Assembly (NCBI GenBank): GCA_028290305.1
Contig: JAQGKC010000440.1
Location: 1 to 10,304 of the forward strand
Direction: 5' to 3'
Origin: Bradyrhizobium sp.
GTDB lineage: Bacteria > Pseudomonadota > Alphaproteobacteria > Rhizobiales > Xanthobacteraceae
DNA: 10,304 bases
This document shows positions 1 to 6,928 of this stretch, piece by piece. The position numbers and the translations under genes are program-made. Positions within the stretch are counted from its first letter, which is position 1. Each line of letters begins with the position of its first letter. The notes beneath the pieces were generated by a model. It was not told where the DNA came from. It saw only the letters and a program-made list of their open reading frames with translations, and searched no databases.

Positions 1-744
1 CTGCGCCGCCGCCATCAGGCCGCCGGCGGCGACCATCACGAACACCAGGTACATCACCCAGAAGATCGGGCTTCGCAACACCTGCGGCGGCGTGAAGTCG
101 ATCTTGGTCTGCGGCAGATTCAACTGCTTCTTTTTTACGGGCATAGCATGCGATGGTTTGCGCATGAAAAATGCGAGGATGAAAACGATCACGCCTTGTC
201 CGATGCCAAAAGTAAGGAATGCATGCTGGTAGCCGCTGGCGGCGATCATATTTGCGATGGGCACGACGGTGATTGCAGCGCCCGCGCCGAAGCCGGCGGC
301 GGTGGCGCCTGCGGCCAGGCCCCGGCGGTCAGGAAACCATTTGAGGGCGTTGCCAACGCATGTTCCGTATACCGATCCGGCACCGATCCCGGCGACGATC
401 GCCGCGATATAAAGCAGCACCAGCGAGTCAGCGTACGAATTCATCACCCACGCGATTGATATCATCACCCCGCCGAACATGATCACGGCGCGCGGACCGT
501 ATTTGTCGACGAACCAGGCTTCGACCGGAACCAGCCAGGTCTCCGTCACCACGAAAAGCGTGAAGGCCAACTGGATCGCCGCGCGGCCCCAGTGATATTT
601 TGCGTCAATCGGATCGACAAACAGCGTCCATCCATATTGCAGGTTCGCGATCATCGCCATGCAGACGATGCCCATGACGAGTTGAAGCCAACGGAAACCA
701 CTGGATGTTGTTTCCGGTGCGGCAGCGTCTGTAGTGGAAACCAT
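1..744 (-). CDS. Oxalate/formate antiporter-like MFS transporter, 3' end outside the window (MFS1)
   Basis: The first 248 codons are present and the frame is open to the window edge, so the C-terminal half is missing only because the window ends. The start is ATG at 744, preceded by GGAGG (749-753). The protein is a major facilitator with several hydrophobic segments in the visible part. It has a motif-A-like loop, WFVDKYGPR (residues 77-85), and a YGTCVGNALKWFPDRRG stretch (126-142) that is nearly identical in the complete neighbour MFS2. Most of the visible half aligns with MFS2 without large gaps, so the two are tandem paralogues. Known members of this group (OxlT type) exchange oxalate for formate across the inner membrane. 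The residues that bind the dicarboxylate in OxlT lie in the C-terminal half and cannot be checked here. Another small carboxylate is a possible substrate. The gene has its own promoter region, with a GntR-type operator, a PhaR-like motif and two tandem inverted repeats. Confidence 0.87.
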   Translation of the reverse strand, partial: MVSTTDAAAPETTSSGFRWLQLVMGIVCMAMIANLQYGWTLFVDPIDAKYHWGRAAIQLAFTLFVVTETWLVPVEAWFVDKYGPRAVIMFGGVMISIAWVMNSYADSLVLLYIAAIVAGIGAGSVYGTCVGNALKWFPDRRGLAAGATAAGFGAGAAITVVPIANMIAASGYQHAFLTFGIGQGVIVFILAFFMRKPSHAMPVKKKQLNLPQTKIDFTPPQVLRSPIFWVMYLVFVMVAAGGLMAAAQ

Positions 745-769
745 GGATCCTCCGAACGCGCTCTTTCAG

Positions 770-810
770 TTGTGACCTAATGTCGCAAAAGTTGTGACTT
801 ATCGTCACAA
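770..810. promoter_or_regulatory. Two tandem 19-bp inverted repeats in the MFS1 leader
   Basis: TTGTGACTTATCGTCACAA (792-810) is a perfect 7+5+7 inverted repeat. TTGTGACCTAATGTCGCAA (770-788) has the same design with one mismatched pair. Their centres are 22 bp apart, about two helical turns, so two dimers could bind the same DNA face. They lie between the candidate -10 (834-839) and the ribosome binding site of MFS1, where a repressor would block transcription. They resemble CRP/FNR-type sites, but the gap between TGTGA and TCACA is 7, not the canonical 6. The cognate regulator is unknown. No further copy was found in the window. Confidence 0.6.
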
Positions 811-827
811 GCGTCGCCTCAGGAGCT

Positions 828-844
828 TGGTATATTATATTCCA
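828..844. promoter_or_regulatory. Candidate GntR operator at the MFS1 promoter, overlapping a TATAAT -10
   Basis: TGGTATATTATATTCCA fits TGGYAT-N5-ATRCCA with one arm mismatch, and with the flanking T and A it forms a 19-bp inverted repeat with 8 of 9 pairs matched. On the minus strand it contains a perfect TATAAT hexamer (839-834), the best -10 candidate for MFS1. The -35 position (CAAGAT, 862-857) is poor, which suggests dependence on an activator or a weak promoter. Bound protein would cover the -10, which fits repression. Confidence 0.5.
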
Positions 845-864
845 ACATGCAAGCTCATCTTGAG

Positions 865-878
865 TTGCAGTGCAGCAT
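865..878 (-). promoter_or_regulatory. PhaR-like TGC/GCA motif upstream of the MFS1 promoter
   Basis: TTGCAGTGCAGCAT here is repeated base for base at 2806-2819 in the small-gene promoter. The inner TGCAGTGCAGCA fits the consensus TGCRNYGCASMA that I recall for PhaR, the polyhydroxybutyrate regulator of Bradyrhizobium. It sits just upstream of the expected -35, with its centre 36 bp from the centre of the -10. The consensus is from memory and binding is inferred. Confidence 0.4.
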
Positions 879-966
879 GGATCGTGTCGTCGCAAGCCGC
901 GATTGAGCGCATTGGCAGTGAATCGGCGGACGATCGTATTCAGCGTGCTGAAAAGGATTCTGAGAC

Positions 967-999
967 AAAAAAGCGCTCAACCCCGGGGGTTGAGCGCTT
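967..999 (-). terminator. Intrinsic terminator of MFS2
   Basis: A 14-bp perfect inverted repeat (971-984 with 986-999, AAGCGCTCAACCCC and its complement) lies 22 bp past the MFS2 stop codon. On the minus strand it runs into a stretch of six T (972-967). A strong GC-rich stem followed by a U-tract is the classic Rho-independent form. The poly-U lies on the minus side only, so it acts for MFS2. Confidence 0.9.
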
Positions 1000-1020
1000 C
1001 GATTGAAATAACTGACGCGC

Positions 1021-2304
1021 CTATGCCATCGCTTCCGCAACTACTTTTTTGCGCCACGGTTTGAGGACGATGATCGCGAGCAGCGAGGCGAGAATATTCG
1101 CGCCCGCGGCAATGATGAAGACGTTATCCCAATTTCCGGAGGACTGCTGCATGTAGTTCGCGACGGGCACCAGCAGAGCCGCGGTCCCCTTGGCTGTATA
1201 GAGCAGGCCGGCATTGGTGGTCGCGAATTTCGAGCCGAAGGTGTCGGTACAAGTTGAGGGGAACAGCGAGTAGATCTCGCCCCAAGCGAAGAACACCAGG
1301 CCGGAAAGGATCACGAACCAGACCGGATCGTGGCCCAGCATGTAAAGCGCCCAGATGCCGACGCCTTCCAAGCCGAAGGCGATGAACATGGTGTTCTCGC
1401 GACCGATCATGTCCGAGACCCAACCGAAGAACGGCCGCGTCAGGCCATTGAGGATACGATCGATGGTCGCAGCGAACGTCACTGCGGTCATCGTCATCGC
1501 CATAAGGGTGACGGGCACGCTGTCGACTTTCCAGTCCACGGCGATCGGTTTGAGATTGGCGGTAACCATCAATCCGCCCGCACCCACGATCACGAACATG
1601 AAGTACATCAGCCAGAAAATGGGATGACGTATAACTTCCGTCGGCTGATAATTCAGGCGGGTCTGGATAACGTTGACGTTCTGGGTCACGAGAGGAACCT
1701 GTCCGGCCTTTGGCGCGAACAGAAAGAAGGCAAAGATCACAATGAGCAGGCCCTGTCCAAGACCGAAATAAAGGAATGTGGACTGGAAACCGGAATTCTG
1801 GATCATCGCCTGGATCGGCGCGACCGTCAGCGCGGAACCTGCGCCAAAGCCGGCGGCGGTGATACCCGCAGCCAGGCCGCGTTTGTCCGGAAACCATTTC
1901 AGCGCGTTGCCTACGCAGGTGCCGTAGACGCCGCCGGCGCCGATGCCGGCGATGATCATGCCGAGATAATAGCCGTTGAGCGAGGTTGCCTCGGCGTTGA
2001 TGACCCATCCGATGGCGCAGAGGATTCCGCCGATGAGAACGACGAGACGCGGGCCGTATTTATCGACGAACCAGCCTTCGATCGGCACCAGCCAAGTTTC
2101 GAACAGGACGAACAGCGTGAACGCCCATTGGATCGACGCCCGATCCCAGCCGAATTTTTTCTGAATATCGGGGACGAAGAACGTCCAGCCATATTGGTAG
2201 TTGGCGATCATCACCATGGCCCCGACGCCGATGGCCAGTTGCGTCCAGCGATAGGCGTTGCTGACCCGCGTGGTGGTAACTGCTCCGTGCACCGTATCCG
2301 TCAT
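1021..2304 (-). CDS. oxlT: Oxalate/formate antiporter (OxlT-like MFS transporter, MFS2)
   Basis: A 427-residue MFS permease, close to the roughly 418 residues of Oxalobacter OxlT, with about twelve hydrophobic segments. I chose the ATG at 2304 because GGGAGG (2310-2315) precedes it at normal spacing; an ATG six codons upstream lacks such a site. Visible marks are the loop GWFVDKYGPR (77-86), the signature YGTCVGNALKWFPDKRG (127-143), a second loop GWVSDMIGRE (294-303) and a charged C-terminal tail. Arg283 (TIDRILNG) and Lys372 (YTAKGTAALL) sit where OxlT has its membrane-embedded Arg272 and Lys355, the charges that bind oxalate. That correspondence is by position and context, not by computed alignment. 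In the known system it imports oxalate in exchange for formate, which helps drive the proton gradient. The gene is a single transcription unit with a GntR-type operator upstream and a strong terminator downstream. Confidence 0.9.
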   Translation of the reverse strand: MTDTVHGAVTTTRVSNAYRWTQLAIGVGAMVMIANYQYGWTFFVPDIQKKFGWDRASIQWAFTLFVLFETWLVPIEGWFVDKYGPRLVVLIGGILCAIGWVINAEATSLNGYYLGMIIAGIGAGGVYGTCVGNALKWFPDKRGLAAGITAAGFGAGSALTVAPIQAMIQNSGFQSTFLYFGLGQGLLIVIFAFFLFAPKAGQVPLVTQNVNVIQTRLNYQPTEVIRHPIFWLMYFMFVIVGAGGLMVTANLKPIAVDWKVDSVPVTLMAMTMTAVTFAATIDRILNGLTRPFFGWVSDMIGRENTMFIAFGLEGVGIWALYMLGHDPVWFVILSGLVFFAWGEIYSLFPSTCTDTFGSKFATTNAGLLYTAKGTAALLVPVANYMQQSSGNWDNVFIIAAGANILASLLAIIVLKPWRKKVVAEAMA

Positions 2305-2358
2305 CGCTTCCTCCCGAGGCACGCTTCTATTTTACGGCGAGCCCTCCTGGTGCCAGTT

Positions 2359-2375
2359 TGGTATTCGATATGCCA
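2359..2375. promoter_or_regulatory. Candidate GntR operator upstream of MFS2
   Basis: TGGTATTCGATATGCCA fits TGGYAT-N5-ATRCCA with no arm mismatch, and the flanking T and A extend it to 19 bp. It lies 55-71 bp upstream of the MFS2 start. On the minus strand a possible -35, TTGCTT, precedes it, and the -10 position at 17-bp spacing falls inside the repeat, though the hexamer there (ATACCA) is weak. An extra half-palindrome, CTGGTGCCAG, lies at 2347-2356 next to it. Confidence 0.6.
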
Positions 2376-2461
2376 ACGATCAAGCAATTAGACTTCTAAA
2401 AACATGCGCCGTGCTCAAATGACGCAGATGTTTGCTGACGGCACTTGAAAGGAGCCGGCAC

Positions 2462-2491
2462 AAAAAAATGGCCCCGGAAAACCGAGGCCAT
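2462..2491 (-). terminator. Intrinsic terminator of the 45-residue gene
   Basis: On the minus strand a 10-bp stem (2491-2482 with 2477-2468, one G-U pair) closes a UUUU loop and is followed by a run of T down to 2462. It lies about 70 bp past the stop codon of the small gene. It ends that transcript before the MFS2 promoter, making the small gene a separate unit. Confidence 0.85.
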
Positions 2492-2560
2492 AAGTCGGGA
2501 GGTTTAGTTGCGGGCTGAACTCGGCTGCAGCGGAAGCGTTCTGCCGCAGCGCTTTGGAGC

Positions 2561-2698
2561 TCAGAGACCGAAATAGGGGAGATCGCCGTTGCGGATCGCA
2601 ATCTTGGCGCTGGTCATCAGCAGCCGATCGATCGTGGCCATCAGGCGGCCGAATAGGGTGGTGGAAGGCGCAAGGCCGAATGAGGCAGTCTTGGACAT
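2561..2698 (-). CDS. Unrecognised 45-residue small protein in the oxalate locus
   Basis: I cannot assign this gene to a family. It encodes 45 residues beginning MSKTASFGLAP and ending AIRNGDLPYFGL. The start ATG (2698) follows AAGGGGA (2704-2710) at good spacing, and the stop is TGA. The middle (about residues 13-36, LFGRLMATIDRLLMTSAKIA) looks like an amphipathic helix with regularly spaced Leu/Met and a few charges. The C-terminal tail, NGDLPYFGL, has a motif-like look. There is no signal peptide, cysteine pair or clear membrane span. Support for a real gene comes from its setting: its own promoter region with a GntR-type operator and PhaR-like sites, a strong ribosome binding site and an intrinsic terminator, all placed between frc and the transporter. 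It could be a small accessory or regulatory protein for the transporter or enzymes, which is a guess. The same DNA could instead act as a small RNA. Confidence 0.65.
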   Translation of the reverse strand: MSKTASFGLAPSTTLFGRLMATIDRLLMTSAKIAIRNGDLPYFGL

Positions 2699-2750
2699 TG
2701 TTGTCCCCTTGTTCGCGGTACAGCGGGTCGCTGCGTTTCTGAGGACAATC

Positions 2751-2767
2751 TAGTATACCAGATGCCA
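2751..2767. promoter_or_regulatory. Candidate GntR operator at the small-gene promoter
   Basis: TAGTATACCAGATGCCA fits TGGYAT-N5-ATRCCA with one arm mismatch. On the minus strand it includes TATACT (2757-2752) preceded by TGG, an extended -10-like element, located 54-59 bp upstream of the small gene's start. The -35 position is weak (AGCGGG). Binding here would cover the promoter, as at MFS1. Confidence 0.5.
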
Positions 2768-2784
2768 GAAACAACCCGCTTGTT

Positions 2785-2819
2785 TGCATAGCAGCATATT
2801 GTGTTTTGCAGTGCAGCAT
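2785..2819 (-). promoter_or_regulatory. Two PhaR-like motifs upstream of the small-gene promoter
   Basis: TGCAGTGCAGCA (2808-2819) fits TGCRNYGCASMA, the PhaR consensus as I recall it, and belongs to a 14-mer identical to one at the MFS1 promoter. TGCATAGCAGCA (2785-2796) differs from the consensus at one position and lies 23 bp away in the same orientation. The nearer copy is centred 36 bp from the -10, the same distance as the single copy at MFS1. Function is inferred. Confidence 0.4.
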
Positions 2820-2850
2820 AAATGGCGCGATCCGGTCTCCAAATAACGAA

Positions 2851-2873
2851 GGGCCGCCGGAAACCGGCGGCCC
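2851..2873 (-). terminator. Terminator-like hairpin after frc
   Basis: A perfect 10-bp GC-only stem (2851-2860 with 2864-2873) with a three-base loop lies 28 bp past the frc stop codon. On the minus strand it is followed by TTCGTTATTT, a broken U-tract, so termination may be partial. It probably marks the end of the gntR-oxc-frc transcript. Confidence 0.7.
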
Positions 2874-2900
2874 TGCATCAATTCCGGAAATGCGGGCGGC

Positions 2901-4178
2901 TTATTCGGCCGCCTGCTTCCGCGGCGGATCGAGCGCCCCCGAATCGTGGATTTCCGCCACCTGGTGATCGGTAAAGCCGAGAACCTGGCGCAGGATTTCG
3001 TCGGTGTGTTCGCCGAGCAGAGGGGAGCGCGTCACCTCGGTCGGGCTATCCGACATTTTGATGGGATTGCCGACCGACAGATACTTGCCGCGGGTCGGAT
3101 GATCGACCTCGACTACGGTGCCGGTGGCGCGCAACGACTGATCTTCCGCCAGTTCCTTCATCGACAGGATCGGACCGCAGGGAATGTCGTCCTTGTTGAG
3201 AATCTCCATCGCTTCGAACTTGGTCTTGGACATGGTCCAGAGTTCGATGCGGGCGAAGATCTCGTTCAGACGCGACAACCGGGCCGGCGGTTTGGCGTAG
3301 TCGGGATGGGTCTTCCAGCCGGGCTCGCCGATGACATCGCAAATTTTCTCCCAGACCGGTGCCTGGGTGATGAAGTAAATGTAGGCATTGGGATCGGTCT
3401 CCCAGCCCTTGCACTTCAAAATGCGTCCCTCCTGACCGCCGCCGGAATCGTTGCCGGCGCGAGGCACCGCATCGCCGAACGGAATCCCTTCGCCGAACTG
3501 GCTGTATTCCCTGAGCGGGCCGTGGGCGAGGCGCTGCTGATCGCGCAATTTCACGCGCGCGAGGTTGAGCACACCGTCCTGCATGGCGGCGGTGACCTTT
3601 TGTCCCTTGCCGGTGACGGTGCGCTGGTAGAGCGCGGTGACGATGCCGAGCGCCAGATGCAATCCGGTGCCACTGTCGCCGATCTGCGCGCCGGTGACCA
3701 GCGGCAGTCCGTCACGAAAACCCGTGGTCGATGCAGCGCCGCCGGTGCATTGCGCGACGTTTTCATAGACCTTGCAGTCTTCATAGGGACCGGGCCCGAA
3801 ACCCTTGATCGAGGCCACGATCATTTTCGGATTGATGCTTTGAATTTTCTCCCAGGGAAATCCCATGCGATCGAGCACGCCGGGACCGAAATTTTCCACC
3901 AGCACATCGCAGCTCTTGATCAGCGCGGTGAGGACTTCCTTGCCCTTCGGGTTCTTGGTGTCGAGCGTGATCGAACGCTTGTTGTGGTTGAGCATGGTGA
4001 AATACAGGCTGTCGACATTCGGCACGTCCTGCAATTGACCGCGCGTGATGTCGCCGACGCCGGGGCGCTCGACCTTGATCACATCGGCGCCGAACCACGC
4101 CAGCAATTGCGTGCAGGTCGGTCCCGACTGGACGTGGGTGAAATCGAGAATTCGAACGCCCTTCAGCGCCTTTGTCAT
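2901..4178 (-). CDS. frc: Formyl-CoA:oxalate CoA-transferase
   Basis: A 425-residue family III CoA-transferase; the Oxalobacter and E. coli (YfdW) enzymes are of about the same length. It moves CoA from formyl-CoA to oxalate in the cytoplasm, giving formate and oxalyl-CoA. Asp168 (AQIGDSGTG) is the catalytic aspartate that forms the acyl-enzyme (Asp169 in Oxalobacter). Gln17 in DFTHVQSGP is the conserved active-site glutamine. The mobile glycine loop is [10 protein letters not shown] (242-251), and the family signatures [17 protein letters not shown] (54-70), VENFGPG and PLLGEHTDE are present. Position 48 (TRGQLQD) is Gln, as I recall for YfdW, where the Oxalobacter enzyme has Trp48. One glycine of the loop is Ser. 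The start at 4178 has AAGGAG upstream. It lies 154 bp after oxc on the same strand, with a palindromic repeat between them, and is probably cotranscribed with it. Confidence 0.96.
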   Translation of the reverse strand: MTKALKGVRILDFTHVQSGPTCTQLLAWFGADVIKVERPGVGDITRGQLQDVPNVDSLYFTMLNHNKRSITLDTKNPKGKEVLTALIKSCDVLVENFGPGVLDRMGFPWEKIQSINPKMIVASIKGFGPGPYEDCKVYENVAQCTGGAASTTGFRDGLPLVTGAQIGDSGTGLHLALGIVTALYQRTVTGKGQKVTAAMQDGVLNLARVKLRDQQRLAHGPLREYSQFGEGIPFGDAVPRAGNDSGGGQEGRILKCKGWETDPNAYIYFITQAPVWEKICDVIGEPGWKTHPDYAKPPARLSRLNEIFARIELWTMSKTKFEAMEILNKDDIPCGPILSMKELAEDQSLRATGTVVEVDHPTRGKYLSVGNPIKMSDSPTEVTRSPLLGEHTDEILRQVLGFTDHQVAEIHDSGALDPPRKQAAE

Positions 4179-4203
4179 CTGCTCTCTCCTTGATATTTGT
4201 TGT

Positions 4204-4317
4204 CGTCATGCCTGCGAAAGCGGGCATCCAGTAATCGCCATCGATTCAGTCGGGCACGGCCTTCGTCCCATGATAGGTCGGTGGTTACTGGATTCCCTGC
4301 CTGCGCGGGGAACGACG
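4204..4317. repeat. Palindromic intergenic repeat between oxc and frc
   Basis: The 114-bp segment has inverted ends (CGTC at 4204-4207, GACG at 4314-4317). Imperfectly matching inner arms include ATCCAGTAA near the left end and TTACTGGAT near the right. The left arm also forms a small hairpin, GCCTGC-GAAA-GCGGGC. It resembles the short dispersed palindromic elements common between genes in Bradyrhizobium-group genomes, a family call from memory. No coding frame is evident. In the transcript it should fold into a long hairpin between the two genes. Confidence 0.7.
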
Positions 4318-4332
4318 CCGGTCGGTTACTGT

Positions 4333-6072
4333 TCATTTTTTTCGAAGTATGCTTTGCGGGTTGAGGTTGCCGATGCGGCCGCTCTCGGAGCCGGCCGCCG
4401 GGTCGATCACCGCGTTGATCAGGGTGGGCTTGCCGGAATCCATCGCCTCGTTCACGGCGCGCTTTAACTCGTCGGGTGTTGTCGCGTTGACGCCGATGCC
4501 GCCGAAGGCTTCCATCATCTTGTCGTAGCGCGAGCCCTTGACGAAGACGGTCGGCGCTACGTCCGGGCCGCCGGTCGGATTGACGTCGGTCCCGCGATAG
4601 ATACCATCATTGTTGAAGATGACGACGCAGACCGGCAGGTTGTACCGGCAGATCGTCTCGACCTCCATGCCGGAGAAGCCAAAGGCGCTGTCACCTTCAA
4701 CCGCAAGCACAGGCTTGCCGGTCTCGATCGCGGCGGCAATGGCAAAGCCCATGCCGATGCCCATGACGCCCCAGGTGCCGACATCAAGCCGTTTGCGCGG
4801 CTGATACATGTCGATAACGCCGCGCGCGAGATCGAGCGTGTTGGCGCCCTCGTTGACGAGGATGGCATCCGGCCGTTCCTTGACGATGGTCCGGAGCGCA
4901 CCAAGCGCGCCGTGATAATCCATCGGCGACTTATTGTTCATCAGCCGCGGCGCCATTTTGGCGATGTTTTCTTCCCGCTTCGCACTGACGCTCTTCACCC
5001 AGTCGGCAGGCGCGGAAGGCCAGTTGCTGCCCATGGCCGCCAGCAGCGCGGCGACGCAGGAGCCGATGTCGCCGACCACGGGAGCGACGATCTCGACGTT
5101 AGAGTCCATTTCCTTCGGCTCGATGTCGATCTGGATGAACTTCTTCGGTGCATCGCCCCAGCTCTTGCCCTTGCCGTGCGACAGGAGCCAGTTGAGGCGG
5201 GCGCCGATCAGCATCACCACATCGGCGTCCTTCAGCACGGTCGAGCGCGCTGCGCCCGCGCACTGCGGATGCAGGTCGGGCAAAAGGCCCTTGGCCATGC
5301 TCATCGGCAGGAAAGGAACGCCGCTCTTCTCGACGAACGCGCGGATGTCGTCATCGGCTTGCGCGTAGGCCGCGCCCTTGCCGAGGATGATCAGGGGACG
5401 CTTCGCGCTCTTGAGGACGTCGAGTGCCCGCTTGACCGCGGAAGGGGCGGGGATCTGGGCCGGTGCTGCGTCGATCACCTTGACCAGCGACTTGGCGCCG
5501 GCGTCGGCGTTCATCACCTGCCCGAAAAGCTTGGCGGGCAGATCGAGATAGACGCCGCCCGGCCGTCCCGACACCGCGGCGCGGATTGCGCGCGCCAGGC
5601 CAATGCCGATATCGGCGGCATGCAACACGCGGAACGCCGCCTTGCAGAGCGGTTTCGCAATCGCAAGCTGGTCCATCTCTTCATAATCGCCCTGCTGCAG
5701 GTCGACGATCTCGCGCTCCGAGGAGCCCGAGATCAGGATCATCGGGAAACAATTGGTGGTGGCGTTCGCGAGCGCGGTGAGGCCGTTGAGGAAGCCGGGC
5801 GCCGACACCGTGAGGCAGACGCCGGGTTTTTTGGTCAGAAAGCCGGCGATGGCGGCGGCGTTGCCCGCGTTCTGTTCGTGACGGAACGAGATGACCCGAA
5901 TGCCCGCGGCCTGCGCCATGCGGCCGAAATCGGTGATGGGAATGCCGGGCACGCCGTAGATCGTATTGATGTCGTTGAGCTTGAGCGCATCGATGATGAG
6001 ATGAAAGCCGTCCGTGAGCTCCTGCTCTGCGTCGGCGGTTTTTGCATCGATGCTCTGTACTGCTGCGGACAT
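4333..6072 (-). CDS. oxc: Oxalyl-CoA decarboxylase, thiamine diphosphate-dependent
   Basis: A 579-residue thiamine-diphosphate enzyme; the Oxalobacter enzyme has 568 residues. It converts oxalyl-CoA to formyl-CoA and CO2, completing the cycle with Frc. Glu66 in [10 protein letters not shown] is the cofactor-activating glutamate (Glu56 in Oxalobacter), and Tyr130-Glu131 in GDYEEMD match the Tyr-Glu pair at its residues 120-121. The C-terminal thiamine/Mg motif runs from [11 protein letters not shown] (460-470) to NNDGIYRG (487-494). Domain order is the usual one: N-terminal PYR domain (about 20-185), a central nucleotide-binding-type domain (about 205-345) and a C-terminal PP domain (about 385-560). 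I chose ATG at 6072 because GGGAGAA (6078-6084) precedes it; the frame is open upstream but runs into gntR. The 73-bp gap to gntR, with no operator or clear promoter, suggests shared transcription. Acetolactate synthase is a relative, but the sequence and the adjacent frc argue for Oxc. Confidence 0.96.
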   Translation of the reverse strand: MSAAVQSIDAKTADAEQELTDGFHLIIDALKLNDINTIYGVPGIPITDFGRMAQAAGIRVISFRHEQNAGNAAAIAGFLTKKPGVCLTVSAPGFLNGLTALANATTNCFPMILISGSSEREIVDLQQGDYEEMDQLAIAKPLCKAAFRVLHAADIGIGLARAIRAAVSGRPGGVYLDLPAKLFGQVMNADAGAKSLVKVIDAAPAQIPAPSAVKRALDVLKSAKRPLIILGKGAAYAQADDDIRAFVEKSGVPFLPMSMAKGLLPDLHPQCAGAARSTVLKDADVVMLIGARLNWLLSHGKGKSWGDAPKKFIQIDIEPKEMDSNVEIVAPVVGDIGSCVAALLAAMGSNWPSAPADWVKSVSAKREENIAKMAPRLMNNKSPMDYHGALGALRTIVKERPDAILVNEGANTLDLARGVIDMYQPRKRLDVGTWGVMGIGMGFAIAAAIETGKPVLAVEGDSAFGFSGMEVETICRYNLPVCVVIFNNDGIYRGTDVNPTGGPDVAPTVFVKGSRYDKMMEAFGGIGVNATTPDELKRAVNEAMDSGKPTLINAVIDPAAGSESGRIGNLNPQSILRKK

Positions 6073-6145
6073 TCCGCTTCTCCCTGTCGTTTCTTGGTGT
6101 GGACGACACGCTCTCTTCGCCGTCCAGCGTTGAAGTTGCGTTTGG

Positions 6146-6874
6146 TTAAAAGAGCTCTTGGCCGTGCGCTTCGACATACGCGGCGAGGCCGAGCGTGTGA
6201 TCGCGCGCGCGCTTTTCCGCAAGCTCCGTGTTGCGCTCTTCGAGCGCTTCGATGATGGCCAAATGCTCGGGTAACGACACCGCAGCGCGGTCCACGCGCC
6301 CGATCGTCAACTGCCGATAGCCGCGAACATGCAGCAGGATATCGTTGGTCATATCGACCAGCACCGGCGATTCGCTGAGCGAAATCAGCGCCTGGTGAAA
6401 GGCGATGTTGGCCTTCGAATATTCCTCGACGTGATCCTGCGGCAGGCGATCCTTGCCAAAATTCCTGAAAAAGTCGCGCAACGCGGAGATGTCTTTCTTG
6501 CGCGCGGTGGTCGTGATCAGCCGGGCGGCCATGCTCTCGAGCGCGGCCCAGGCCCGGATCATGTCGACGATCTCGTTCTTGGTGCGGCGTACGACGACGA
6601 TGCCGCGGCGTGGCACGGTCTTGACGAAACCGTCCTGCTCCAGCATCGCGATCGCTTCGCGGATAGGGGTCCGGCTGACGCCGAGGCGCTCCGACAGAGC
6701 GCGCTCGTCAAGCATGACCTGTTCGGGCGTCGCATAGATGTCCATCTTGAGAATGGCTTCTTTCAAGGCTTCATAGGCCTTGTTCTTGAAGCTGGTCTCC
6801 GGCGCAATTCGGACGATTGCGATTTCTGCCTCAGCCATGATGGGCGGCGCCTTGGTTTGTTTCCGTGCGGGCAC
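6146..6874 (-). CDS. GntR-family transcriptional regulator, FCD (FadR-like) subfamily
   Basis: A 242-residue regulator. An N-terminal winged helix-turn-helix (about 32-98) contains the recognition segment [18 protein letters not shown] (58-75). An FCD ligand domain (about 100-235) follows. The pattern Asn156-x3-His160, His204 and His226 matches the metal-site spacing of FCD proteins, with Asn in place of the usual Asp, a common variant. I chose the GTG start at 6874 because GGAGGAG (6882-6888) lies just upstream. An in-frame ATG at 7057 exists, but the extra 61 residues translate the operators and promoter. It heads the probable gntR-oxc-frc operon and faces the acyl-CoA synthetase gene. Two identical 17-bp operators lie in front of it, so autoregulation is likely. 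The effector is unknown; oxalate or a CoA ester of the pathway would fit. Confidence 0.9.
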   Translation of the reverse strand: MPARKQTKAPPIMAEAEIAIVRIAPETSFKNKAYEALKEAILKMDIYATPEQVMLDERALSERLGVSRTPIREAIAMLEQDGFVKTVPRRGIVVVRRTKNEIVDMIRAWAALESMAARLITTTARKKDISALRDFFRNFGKDRLPQDHVEEYSKANIAFHQALISLSESPVLVDMTNDILLHVRGYRQLTIGRVDRAAVSLPEHLAIIEALEERNTELAEKRARDHTLGLAAYVEAHGQELF

Positions 6875-6878
6875 GATT

Positions 6879-6898
6879 GATCTCCTCCATAGGAGACC
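6879..6898 (-). promoter_or_regulatory. Hairpin masking the gntR ribosome binding site
   Basis: In the gntR transcript GGUCUCCU (6898-6891) can pair with AGGAGAUC (6886-6879) around an AUGG loop. This gives an 8-bp stem with one G-U pair. The 3' arm and loop contain the Shine-Dalgarno sequence for the GTG start at 6874. This would keep translation of the regulator low. It is read from sequence complementarity only. Confidence 0.45.
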
Positions 6899-6928
6899 TT
6901 TCTTATCAGAAGAATTTCCAGTATTTTT

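Noticed and set aside
1..744. MFS1 as a truncated pseudogene
   Set aside because: The frame is intact to the window edge; the missing half is only outside the window.
1330..2391. Long plus-strand open frame opposite MFS2
   Set aside because: It is a high-GC antisense shadow, rich in His, Arg and Asp with no domain, lying over a gene with clear family motifs.
2415..2819. A 134-codon minus-strand frame spanning the small gene
   Set aside because: It begins inside the PhaR-like motif, runs through the operator and terminator, and has no ribosome binding site; the 45-codon frame fits the signals much better.
2946..4193. Long plus-strand open frame opposite frc
   Set aside because: It is an antisense shadow of a strongly conserved enzyme gene; its translation shows no recognisable motif.
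6073..6222. A 50-residue N-terminal extension of Oxc from an ATG at 6222
   Set aside because: It overlaps the end of gntR in another frame, has a basic, low-information composition, and the ATG at 6072 has a clear ribosome binding site and family-like N-terminus.
4912..6255. Long plus-strand open frame opposite oxc
   Set aside because: It has the same shadow composition (Arg, His, Gly, Asp rich) and no independent ribosome binding site or promoter.
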